From contig NZ_AVGG01000007.1 of the NCBI RefSeq assembly GCF_000498535.1, forward strand, positions 347,211 through 411,210: a stretch of DNA of 64,000 nt. Reading direction: 5' to 3'. The stretch comes from Flavobacterium limnosediminis JC2902 (lineage in GTDB: Bacteria; Bacteroidota; Bacteroidia; Flavobacteriales; Flavobacteriaceae). Shown piece after piece: positions 36,701 through 43,551 of this stretch (position 1 is the stretch's first letter; the number at the start of each line of letters is the position of its first letter). The translations under genes and the position numbers were made by a program. The notes under the pieces were generated by a model. That model searched no databases and had not been told where the DNA came from. It saw nothing but the letters and a program-made list of their open reading frames with translations.

Positions 36701-36720
36701 TTGAATGAAAAAATTTTCAT
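33712..36720 (-). CDS. SusC/RagA-family TonB-linked outer-membrane transporter
   Basis: A 1002-residue TonB-dependent transporter: signal peptide to about residue 33, a carboxypeptidase-D-like domain (VQGKIYDNLSSLPGVSVTVK), the plug (VTNVLATMQGQMAGV, RGQNSLRANGNAPLYVIDG), the SusC signature (LKDADATAIYGSRGANGVV) and a 22-strand barrel. With SusD it imports oligomers, here probably peptides. It is first in the SusC-SusD-S9 operon. The long 548-bp leader region upstream holds structured elements including a candidate attenuator. Confidence 0.93.
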   Translation of the reverse strand: MKIFSFKGYRQSVFCSFFCITAMNLLSSVAWGQQAITVQGKIYDNLSSLPGVSVTVKGTTVQTISNYDGSYTIKTTTKDTLVFSMMGYAKREIAILGRNTINVSMSEEATSLQEVKINAGYYSVKEKERTGSIARITSKDIEKQPVTNVLATMQGQMAGVSVTQSTGVSGGGFDIQIRGQNSLRANGNAPLYVIDGVPYSSEAIGGGITATVMPALTSPLNNLNPSDIESLEVLKDADATAIYGSRGANGVVLITTKKGKKGKTTFSTSINSGLGKVTRFMDMMKTPQYLQMRAEAYVNDGITPYPSDAYDINGTWDQNRYTDWQKTLLGGTNEITNIQAALSGGTAQTQFLVSGNFGKETTVFPGEFGYKKGNLHTNLNHESDNKKFRINFTAGYTIQDNNQPSTDLTPEAWSIAPNAPALYDENGNLNWENGTFNNPLRNLEGKSLANTKDLVANMLLSYKLLQNLELKSSFGYTDLYHTESSTFPSTIYNPAYGLGSEYSVLFANNTSRNSWIIEPQLHWNKEFGKARVEALIGTTFQQQNNVQLVQQASGFMSNSLIYNLAAASNISVFTDEATVYKYQAFFGRVNLNWDKRYIINITGRRDGSSRFGPGKQFANFGAIGAAWIFSNEAFINENLSFLSFGKLRASYGTTGNDQIGNYQFLNTYSTSGNNYQGTIGLHPTRLYNPDFGWEMNKKFEVALETGFLNDRITLTSAWYNNRSSNQLVGIPLPGTTGFPSIQANLDAAVVNKGWEFTLRTVNFQKENFSWTTSLNFTTTKNKLLSFPGLETSTYANQLVIGQPLNIKKVYHFTGVDPQTGIYQFEDVNNDGIITATEDKKTVKDLNPEFYGGLQNQLKYKQWQLDFLFQFVKQENYNTAATLALPGTMSNQSTIVGNHWQNPGDSAPYQQYSSGANGAAVDAFYKYISSDAVITDASFIRLKNIALSYEVPKKWMKNVQCKVSLQGQNVLTFTSYKGGDPEFTALGFLPPLRIITSGIQVSF

Positions 36721-36860
36721 ATTATTGGATTAGTTAAGTTAAACGAAAGTTTTATTAGCGCAAACCTTCTGCCTGATGCGCCAACACTGGGACAGGAGGT
36801 TTTTATTTTTAAGAGAATTTACACCATAGGCACAACTATTTAGTTTGACATTGTAAAACA

Positions 36861-36900
36861 ATGCCACTATTTGCTTAATGCAGCTAAGCCATAGTGGCAT
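36861..36900. promoter_or_regulatory. Long hairpin in the SusC leader
   Basis: ATGCCACTAT (36861-36870) and ATAGTGGCAT (36891-36900) are perfect inverted arms; inside, GCTTA (36873-36877) pairs with TAAGC (36884-36888). The result is a stem of about 15 bp. No T-run follows on either strand, so an RNA-stability or protein-binding element is likelier than a terminator. Confidence 0.55.
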
Positions 36901-36992
36901 ATAAAGGCAAGGAAAACCCAGCCGGTTTTATTTTGATTTTGCGAGCCTGTGAAAAAGAAGTTTTGCTTTGAAAAAAGAAAAGTGTAGCGCAT

Positions 36993-37088
36993 AAAAAAGC
37001 GTGGAACTCAGCTTACTGCGCCGAAGGTACTGGTATACCGTGCAACAATAAGTGAGCCCACGCCTATAGACGTGAGCATCTTACTTAT
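36993..37088 (-). promoter_or_regulatory. Candidate attenuator (terminator/antiterminator) in the SusC leader
   Basis: On the minus strand, GCGTGG (37063-37058 reversed) pairs with CCACGC (37004-36999), extended by CTCACTTA/TAAGCTGAG-type pairing with one bulge, and is followed directly by TTTTTT (36998-36993). This is terminator-like. An upstream stem competes: ATAAGT (37088-37083) with ACTTAT (37053-37048), and GCTCACG (37077-37071) with CGTGGGC (37062-37056). The two stems share 37048-37063 and exclude each other. No known riboswitch class was recognised. Confidence 0.5.
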
Positions 37089-37232
37089 CATCTCGTTGCT
37101 TAAAATTACCAGTTTTTCGACGCGAGATTCAAAGCGAATGCTTCAATAATTTACTTGAAGAATCGCAAAAATAATAAATATTTAAATCATTTTAAATTTC
37201 TACTAAAATCCAAATGTACGAATTTATTTTAC

Positions 37233-37252
37233 AATTGTCAAATTTGACAATT
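37233..37252. promoter_or_regulatory. Perfect palindromic operator before the XRE gene
   Basis: AATTGTCAAATTTGACAATT is a perfect 20-bp palindrome ending 16 bases before the XRE start codon, the expected place for autorepression by an XRE-type dimer. Confidence 0.7.
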
Positions 37253-37268
37253 TTTTTTTTGAATTTCA

Positions 37269-37526
37269 ATGCACATTCACACTGTGAAAGAAATTAGAAA
37301 AGAATACTACATAAAGTTTGGTGAAAACCTACAAAAACTTCTTATCAAACATCAAAAAGATGTGATGACAGTAGCGTCTATTGGGAAAATTGAACCAAAG
37401 CAAGTTTATAGAGTTTTAAATGGTGACCATGGGGCATCACTAGGAACAATAATTTCTATCGCCAAAGGATTAGATATTCAGCCAAAAGAATTATTCGATT
37501 TTGAATTCAATTTGGAAAAAGAATAA
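37269..37526 (+). CDS. XRE-family helix-turn-helix regulator
   Basis: An 85-residue protein: residues 15-75 form a Cro/CI-type HTH (FGENLQKLLIKH ... VASIGKIEPKQVYRVLNGD ... LGTIISIAKGLDIQPKELF). No ligand domain. It lies 130 bp upstream of the IetA-like gene on the same strand and is probably the island regulator for itself and perhaps the defence pair. A near-perfect operator candidate precedes it. Confidence 0.85.
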   Translation: MHIHTVKEIRKEYYIKFGENLQKLLIKHQKDVMTVASIGKIEPKQVYRVLNGDHGASLGTIISIAKGLDIQPKELFDFEFNLEKE

Positions 37527-37616
37527 AAATTCCTAAGATATATCTCCTTACGTCTAATATAATCCACTTAAATATTATAATTTACATTTTTATAAACATA
37601 TTTTGAGCTATATTTA

Positions 37617-37624
37617 TACCTTTG
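37617..37624 (+). promoter_or_regulatory. Promoter -7 element for the IetAS-like pair
   Basis: TACCTTTG matches the Bacteroidota TAnnTTTG element and lies 32 bases before the ATG at 37657. A clear -33 TTTG at the proper spacing is not seen, so the promoter may need activation. Confidence 0.4.
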
Positions 37625-37656
37625 GAAGCTGTTATTATTAATAAATTAAAAGAGAA

Positions 37657-38652
37657 ATGAATCAGGATTTAATGTTAAGATTATTCCGCTCCATAGAAGG
37701 AGATAAGGATGATGATGTAGTAAAAGTAGCATCTCTTATCATTGATGATGAAATGAAAAAAGGGCATACTAAACTTGCTGGAAAACTTAAATTTATTTTA
37801 GAAAAAAATATTGAATCTACCCAAAGTTTTCATGGCGAACTTAGGAGAATATTACCAAGTGGTATTACTATTCCAAAAGACAAACGTAATAATTTACCTT
37901 TGGCAATACCTATAGATCGAGATGAACTTCGTCATGAAATGGTATTACCTTTTGAAACAGAAGACAAAATAAGACGAATTGAAAAGGAGTTTGCTGCAAA
38001 GGAGAGATTAGCTAATCACGGTCTAAAATACAGACAAAAAATACTAATCTATGGCGCACCCGGTTGTGGAAAAAGTATGAGTGCTGAGAGGATTGCTTGG
38101 AATCTTGGTTTACCATTTTTAAAAGTTCGTTTTGATGTCATTATTTCTTCTTTTCTTGGAGAAACAGCTACTAACCTTTCTAATTTATTTGATGGAATCA
38201 AAAATTACCCCTGTGTTTTACTTTTTGACGAGTTTGATATGGTTGGTAAAACTAGAGCAAACTCGCAAGACGTAGGTGAAATGCACAGGGTAGTAAACAT
38301 CCTATTAACACTTTTAGAAGAGTACAATTCAGAAGGCATATTAATAGCAACAACCAATATAGAAAATGCTCTTGATGAAGCTCTTTTTAGGAGATTTGAT
38401 GATATTATTGAAATGCCTAAGCCAACAAAAGATGAAATTCTAAGATTAACAAAAAAAACCCTTGTATCAATAGAAAAATCAAATGATATAAATTGGGATA
38501 CAGTAGTCGATAAAATGATTGGATTTAATTCCGCTATTGTTGTAAAAATAGCAAATGATGCTGCTAAAATTGCTGTAATAGCAAATGAAAAAACACTTCA
38601 ACAAAAACATTTAGAAAAAGCATTAAGTGAAAACATGCTTTATCAAAAATAA
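37657..38652 (+). CDS. ietA: AAA ATPase of an IetAS-like defence system
   Basis: A 331-residue AAA+ ATPase: an N-terminal helical region (1-100), Walker A GAPGCGKS (133-140), Walker B LLFDEFD (D191, E192), sensor-1 ATTN and a DEALFRRFDDIIEMP segment with the arginine finger (approx. 225-245). In the IetAS antiphage system, the ATPase of this size is encoded directly upstream of a subtilase-like protease. The next gene here is such a protease, starting 3 bases after the stop. It likely unfolds or signals to activate IetS during infection. Gene symbol assigned by layout, not by search. Confidence 0.8.
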   Translation: MNQDLMLRLFRSIEGDKDDDVVKVASLIIDDEMKKGHTKLAGKLKFILEKNIESTQSFHGELRRILPSGITIPKDKRNNLPLAIPIDRDELRHEMVLPFETEDKIRRIEKEFAAKERLANHGLKYRQKILIYGAPGCGKSMSAERIAWNLGLPFLKVRFDVIISSFLGETATNLSNLFDGIKNYPCVLLFDEFDMVGKTRANSQDVGEMHRVVNILLTLLEEYNSEGILIATTNIENALDEALFRRFDDIIEMPKPTKDEILRLTKKTLVSIEKSNDINWDTVVDKMIGFNSAIVVKIANDAAKIAVIANEKTLQQKHLEKALSENMLYQK

Positions 38653-38655
38653 TTT

Positions 38656-41184
38656 ATGGCAGATTTTCCTCATCTCAAATTACCCTTTAAAATAGAAGGC
38701 AGACCCAAACCTAAAATAGGAGGAGCACGAAATCCTGAAGCTGTTGCTATTACAGATGCTAACAAAAAAAACAGGCAAGTTCATGGACAATATTTAAAAG
38801 ATTCTGCAAAGGGGCTAATTAAAAACTGGGTCAATTTAAAAGAATCTAAAAAAAATGAGGGAATCAAAATACCCAATGAGAATGACATTCCTATTTTTCT
38901 AAAGATTGATACAGAAGTTTTTGATATAGATAATTTCAAACTTTGGGGAATTGAACTTATATCAGAAGAAAATAATGGCTATATTATAGGTGCATCAACA
39001 GATAATCTAGAATCTTTTATTGAAAATGTAGAATCTTTTATCAATGAAACTGGTCAAAGAAAAGATAAAGCAGCACAAATTTGGGAACTAATTTCAGATG
39101 ATAGTTGGCGCATAAATCAATTACTTCAAGGTGAAATTAATTTAATTTGGGCTGACATCGAACCTGACGTAGTTTATACTGTCCAGTTAGGAGTTTCTTG
39201 TTATATCCCAAATAAAAAAGAATACCCTATTAGAGATAATTTTGATTCTGAAGTAAAGTTTCAAGAAAAAGTGGCTGAATTTAAAGCTTATGAAACAAAT
39301 TTAAGAATTGAAAGGGACAATAAGCAAATTGTACGAGAAAATGAAATTGAAGAATATGTAAACACATATAGCGGTGAGCTACATGACATTTGGGATAATG
39401 AGACTGATGCCATACATTTTAAAATTTCTATATGTGGTAATGGGCTAAAGGATATTGTTCAGACATATCAATATGTATATGAAGTAAAACTAGAACCAAG
39501 TTTTAATATTGTTAGTAAAAGTAATTCACTTCCTGATGAATACGACATACAAATAGTTGCGCCAGATGGCAATGCCTCACGAGTATGTGTTATTGATAGT
39601 GGTATTCAGGAAAATCATAGATTAATTGAATTATCAATTGATCATAAAAGTTCTCGTTCATATGTAAATGGCGAAGCCTCTGTTGCGGATTATGTAAAAC
39701 AAAGTGGCCATGGTACTAAGGTAGCTGGAGCTGTTCTATATCCGGTAAATATACCTAAAACTGGAGAAGTTAAACTTGAGAGTATTATTCAAAATGCCCG
39801 AATACTTGACAAAAATAATCAAATTGCGACAAATAAGTTTGAGCCATCCTTAATGGCACAAATTGTTTCTGATTATTCAGAAACAAGAATATTTAATTTA
39901 TCTGTTTCTGAAGATATATCCTATCAAGGAACACATATGCCTGCACTTGCAGCCTCTTTAGATAAACTTATTCATGAAAACGATATTCTATTTATTGTTG
40001 CAGCTGGAAATCTTTATACTAGTTCTAACCATCCATTTAACAAAGGAATAAAAGAACATTTGTCATCTGGGAAAAATTATCCTTCATATCTCAATGAAGA
40101 TGAATCAAAATTAGCAAACCCCGGAGTTAGTTATTTTTCAATTACAGTTGGTTCAATTGCAAAAGAAAATTTCGAAGATGATGATTACAAATCGATAGCT
40201 GGAAGAGATTACATTTCTCCTTTTTCAAGAACAGGTCTAGGAATGTGGGGTTGTATTAAACCTGATGTTGTTGAATTTGGTGGTGACTTAGTTAAAAATA
40301 AAAATTCAGTAGAAATGATTAGTCATGAAGTGACTTCTCCTGAATTAGTTAACTCTACCTATCATGGGGCAAACGCAGTTGGTAAAGATTCTTATGGGAC
40401 CTCATTCAGTACACCGAAAGTTAGCTATATAGCTTCTCGTTTACAAACAGAACATCCTATGGAGTCTGCACAAATGTACAGAGCTTTAATTATTCAAAGC
40501 GCGAGATTACCTGAACATTGTTTTTATAATCCAACCCAGAATGATTTTAGATATTATGGCTATGGTATACCTGATACTAATCGTGCTCTAAACAATTCCC
40601 AATCAAGAATAACATTCATTCAAAATGGAAAAGTAGGTCCACGAAAAGCAGACATGTATCACATAAAAGTTCCTAATGAAATAAAAGGTGAAGGAAAAGA
40701 ATTTAGAATTTTAGTAGAGGTAACACTTGCTTTCACTGCTAAAACCAGATTGACTAGAAAAGGTTCTCATTCTTATTTATCTAATTGGCTAGAGTGGCAA
40801 TCTTCAAAATATAATGAAAGTTTTAATAGTTTTAGAAATCGCACATTAGATTATTTAGAAGAAGATGGGACACCAGGAGAGATCGATCAAGGTACCGATG
40901 CGATAAAATGGATATTGAGAGAGAATCCCAAATGGTCAAACAATGGCATTAATAGAAATAATTCAACAGTTCAAAAAAGTTGGGCAATAATTGAACCTCA
41001 ACAATTTGCTGAGGAATTCAGTCTTGCAATTATTGGTCATTTTGGATGGGATAAAAACATAGAAAATGAAACTAATTATGCTTTTTGTGTTTCTTTTGAA
41101 GTTTTAGATGCAGAAATGAACATATATGAATTGTTGGCTCAAGCACAAGTAGAAATCGAACCAGAGCAAGAATTAGAAATATAA
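38656..41184 (+). CDS. ietS: Subtilisin-like serine protease (IetS-like) of the same pair
   Basis: An 842-residue cytosolic S8 peptidase without a signal peptide. An N-terminal region of about 300 residues is followed by the catalytic domain with Asp314 (CVIDSGIQ), His352 (SGHGTKVAG) and Ser583 (GTSFSTPKV); an Asn oxyanion residue lies in AAGNLYTSSNHPF. The C-terminal 180 residues are beta-rich (FRILVEVTLAFTAKTRLTR) and may recognise a target. This matches the IetS layout (ATPase plus subtilase, known as a phage-defence pair); lack of secretion signal supports an intracellular role. AT content is high compared with the right-hand chromosome, fitting horizontal transfer. Confidence 0.85.
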   Translation: MADFPHLKLPFKIEGRPKPKIGGARNPEAVAITDANKKNRQVHGQYLKDSAKGLIKNWVNLKESKKNEGIKIPNENDIPIFLKIDTEVFDIDNFKLWGIELISEENNGYIIGASTDNLESFIENVESFINETGQRKDKAAQIWELISDDSWRINQLLQGEINLIWADIEPDVVYTVQLGVSCYIPNKKEYPIRDNFDSEVKFQEKVAEFKAYETNLRIERDNKQIVRENEIEEYVNTYSGELHDIWDNETDAIHFKISICGNGLKDIVQTYQYVYEVKLEPSFNIVSKSNSLPDEYDIQIVAPDGNASRVCVIDSGIQENHRLIELSIDHKSSRSYVNGEASVADYVKQSGHGTKVAGAVLYPVNIPKTGEVKLESIIQNARILDKNNQIATNKFEPSLMAQIVSDYSETRIFNLSVSEDISYQGTHMPALAASLDKLIHENDILFIVAAGNLYTSSNHPFNKGIKEHLSSGKNYPSYLNEDESKLANPGVSYFSITVGSIAKENFEDDDYKSIAGRDYISPFSRTGLGMWGCIKPDVVEFGGDLVKNKNSVEMISHEVTSPELVNSTYHGANAVGKDSYGTSFSTPKVSYIASRLQTEHPMESAQMYRALIIQSARLPEHCFYNPTQNDFRYYGYGIPDTNRALNNSQSRITFIQNGKVGPRKADMYHIKVPNEIKGEGKEFRILVEVTLAFTAKTRLTRKGSHSYLSNWLEWQSSKYNESFNSFRNRTLDYLEEDGTPGEIDQGTDAIKWILRENPKWSNNGINRNNSTVQKSWAIIEPQQFAEEFSLAIIGHFGWDKNIENETNYAFCVSFEVLDAEMNIYELLAQAQVEIEPEQELEI

Positions 41185-41209
41185 TATTGATTAGATTACT
41201 CTAATTTTA

Positions 41210-41317
41210 ATGTTTGTTATCACATTTAGAAAAAAAGTTGTCAAAAACGGAGTATTTACCTTTACCATAACCATCACTACCCTACTTGCTGTATTTTTGG
41301 TTTATGGAATGGTATGA
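41210..41317 (+). CDS. Tiny putative membrane protein
   Basis: A 35-residue ORF starting 25 bases after the protease stop. Residues 1-13 are basic (FRKKVVKNG) and residues 15-35 a hydrophobic helix (FTFTITITTLLAVFLVYGMV). It overlaps the next small ORF by 14 bases. No family recognised; ORF this small may be chance, but the helix and coupling to the next ORF favour translation. Confidence 0.4.
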   Translation: MFVITFRKKVVKNGVFTFTITITTLLAVFLVYGMV

Positions 41318-41438
41318 AATAATAGGGTTGGTTGTGGTTTGGGTTTTAGGGCTTTACTTGAGAGGAAAGCTTGTTGAGCATAGGAGGGATTATTATAGAG
41401 GGTATAATGGGAGTTGGAAGAATAGGAAAAGGAAATGA
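41304..41438 (+). CDS. Tiny putative membrane protein with basic tail
   Basis: A 44-residue ORF starting inside the previous small ORF, with a hydrophobic helix (residues 5-19, EIIGLVVVWVLGLYL) and a basic, aromatic C-terminal tail (EHRRDYYRGY, KNRKRK). The stop is followed at once by a terminator. The pattern (single helix plus Arg/Lys/Tyr tail) resembles small regulatory or lytic membrane peptides. Function unknown. Confidence 0.5.
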   Translation: MEWYEIIGLVVVWVLGLYLRGKLVEHRRDYYRGYNGSWKNRKRK

Positions 41439-41439
41439 G

Positions 41440-41466
41440 AGGCGCTTTTGGGGTGTCTTTTTTTTT
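41440..41466 (+). terminator. Terminator after the IetAS/small-ORF transcript
   Basis: AGGCGC (41440-41445) pairs with GTGTCT (41453-41458) using two G-U pairs, followed by a run of T's. Confidence 0.6.
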
Positions 41467-41523
41467 GTAGGTAAAAGTTTAAATAGCTATATTCGTATAT
41501 TATACATCAACTAAATTTTTATT

Positions 41524-41715
41524 ATGAATAAAGGAATCATCAAATTCTATAACGAAACTAAAGGATTTGGATTTATTAAAGAAGATGAATCAGACAAAGA
41601 ATACTTCGTGCATGTATCTGGTTTGGTAGATCAAGTTAAAGAGAATGATAGTGTATCATTTGAATTGGAAGAAGGACGTAAAGGGCTTATGGCTGTTAAT
41701 GTGAGACAAGTATAA
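41524..41715 (+). CDS. Cold-shock domain protein
   Basis: A 63-residue CspA-like nucleic acid chaperone. RNP1 is seen as KGFGFIKE (residues 14-21) and RNP2 as YFVHVSG (27-33). The normal length is about 65. It binds single-stranded RNA/DNA, and its own gene often is temperature- or phase-regulated. It stands alone between the defence pair and the nuclease-like gene, with a strong terminator behind it. Confidence 0.92.
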   Translation: MNKGIIKFYNETKGFGFIKEDESDKEYFVHVSGLVDQVKENDSVSFELEEGRKGLMAVNVRQV

Positions 41716-41741
41716 TATTTTTTTAAAACAATTGTTACAGG

Positions 41742-41768
41742 ACTTGGCTTTGTGCCAAGTTTTTTTTT
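41742..41768 (+). terminator. Terminator of the cold-shock gene
   Basis: ACTTGGC (41742-41748), loop TTTGT, GCCAAGT (41754-41760), then eight T's. Confidence 0.88.
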
Positions 41769-41846
41769 AGAAATAGATTGTGAATTTAAACTCAAATTGA
41801 ATAGCTAAAATGACTCTATAAATTGCAAACTGACCGATAAATAATT

Positions 41847-43535
41847 ATGACAACTGATACAAAACTAATTTCCAGAATAGGATATAAAGACATTTTTAAA
41901 AAATCAATTAATAAGGATAAACTAATTGAGAAAATTGAACTTGTACCCGCTCTTGAGTTTCTAACTGTATTAAATAAGTTTGAATATAAAGTTCATGAAA
42001 AAGACACAAGTGAGTTACGTTTTATTTGTAATGATTGGTTAAAAAGTTCTGATGAAAAAATAAAAAAAGCAATTATTGATTATTACACCAATTTTCTAAC
42101 AGAAAATAAAAGGAAAAAAAGAGATTTTACCGGTTTACAATCAATTAAAATAATAAACCAAACAGCAACACTTAGAGTAATCGAATTGCTTTTGGCTAAG
42201 GGAACCAATAATTGTAAAAGTGAGTATGACGAGGAAAATTTATTCAAATTATATTTAAGTGTAAATGATGAGATAGCCGAAAGAGAAAATATATTCTTTG
42301 AAAAATGGCAGCAAATTTTTGGTACTAAACACAATGAAATTCGATTTCATATGTATCTTGGTATTAATCAAGGTATCATGAATCGTGAACCTCTAGGAAA
42401 AAAAATATGGGTTGAAGCTTTAAAATTTGTTCAGTTTGAAAAGTGGATTAAAAATCAATCCAAATACGAAAATTTCACAAAAGACTATCTTAAAAAATTT
42501 GACTCTTCGGAATGGTACGAGCTCTTTACTTTGATTTTTCATCTTAATAAATTAGCTATTAATAATTACAAATTTAATGTTGATGAAAACAGCAAAGATT
42601 TAAAACTCCTTTCGTATTTTTCAAATCATGAGGAAAAAACACCTAACTGGAATGAATTTTCGGAAATTAGAAAAAGGCCTCTCTTTAAGCTGCCAAATGG
42701 CGAATATTTAATTCTTGACTTTTCCTTTTTATTAGATAAATTTTTCTCCGGAATTTATCATGACATCCTTGAATTTAGTAATAATACCTATGTTAATGGG
42801 TTTCATCAGGACTATAGCACCAATTTTATTGAAAAACACTTATTAGTCAATACATTAAAAGCTGTTTTTGGTAAAAGTTATATTCAGTTTGATGAAATAA
42901 AAATAAAGTCAGTTGGGAAAAAAGGAGTGGACAATATTGCACTCCCAGACTATTATGTTAGAAATGGAAACAAGATTTTCGTATTTGAATGTAAGAACTC
43001 CCTAATTTCTAATAAATTAAAAATTGAAGCTAATTGTGATGCAATAGAGAATGATTTAAAAAACAAATTTTATCATAACGGCACTAAAAACAAAGCCGTA
43101 AAGCAACTTCTTAACTTCGTTGAATCATCAGACAATGGCCAATATAAATTTTTCGATACTAACACAAAACTTGAAAAATGTATCTATTACCCTATTTTAA
43201 TTACTACTGACAACACACTAACATCGTTGGGATTTAACGCTATCCTTAATGAATACATGTCAAATGATTTAAGAAAAATCGATAATAGCCTTAAAAACAG
43301 AATAAAACCATTAACGATTATACATATAAACGATATATTACTTAGAACCACCCAATTGAAAAAACTCGACTTATTAATTGAGGATTACATTAAATATTAC
43401 AGAAGTAAAAAAGCAGTAGATTCTTTTATTTCGTTTTCTGATTATTTAGAAAGGGTTAAGTTTAAAAACAACAGCAGCCTTGATCATAAATCCTATAAAG
43501 AAATTTTAAACAATTCAATATTCCCTGAAAATTAA
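41847..43535 (+). CDS. Large cytosolic protein with a PD-(D/E)XK nuclease-like core
   Basis: A 562-residue protein, no signal or membrane segment. Residues 1-280 are largely helical and unrecognised. Residues 330-400 carry a restriction-endonuclease-like core: an upstream Glu in FIEKHLL, P367-D368 in LPDYY, and E381-C-K383 in FVFECKNSL, i.e. PD-x12-ECK, the canonical metal-binding pattern. The C-terminal part (IKPLTIIHINDILL) is helical again. A DNA- or RNA-cleaving role in defence is suggested by the motif and by its position between IetAS and Fic genes at the island end. No methylase partner is visible, so a simple restriction-modification pair is unlikely. No named family recognised. Confidence 0.7.
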   Translation: MTTDTKLISRIGYKDIFKKSINKDKLIEKIELVPALEFLTVLNKFEYKVHEKDTSELRFICNDWLKSSDEKIKKAIIDYYTNFLTENKRKKRDFTGLQSIKIINQTATLRVIELLLAKGTNNCKSEYDEENLFKLYLSVNDEIAERENIFFEKWQQIFGTKHNEIRFHMYLGINQGIMNREPLGKKIWVEALKFVQFEKWIKNQSKYENFTKDYLKKFDSSEWYELFTLIFHLNKLAINNYKFNVDENSKDLKLLSYFSNHEEKTPNWNEFSEIRKRPLFKLPNGEYLILDFSFLLDKFFSGIYHDILEFSNNTYVNGFHQDYSTNFIEKHLLVNTLKAVFGKSYIQFDEIKIKSVGKKGVDNIALPDYYVRNGNKIFVFECKNSLISNKLKIEANCDAIENDLKNKFYHNGTKNKAVKQLLNFVESSDNGQYKFFDTNTKLEKCIYYPILITTDNTLTSLGFNAILNEYMSNDLRKIDNSLKNRIKPLTIIHINDILLRTTQLKKLDLLIEDYIKYYRSKKAVDSFISFSDYLERVKFKNNSSLDHKSYKEILNNSIFPEN

Positions 43536-43551
43536 TTAGTTCTTATAAATT

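Larger units (their letters stand above)
36721..37268. other. Long structured intergenic region between susC-like and XRE genes
   Basis: This 548-bp gap lies between divergent genes and contains no convincing ORF. It holds a hairpin at 36861-36900, a terminator/antiterminator pair at 36993-37088 reading toward the SusC gene, and a palindromic operator just before the XRE gene (37233-37252). The rest is AT-rich. Confidence 0.6.
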
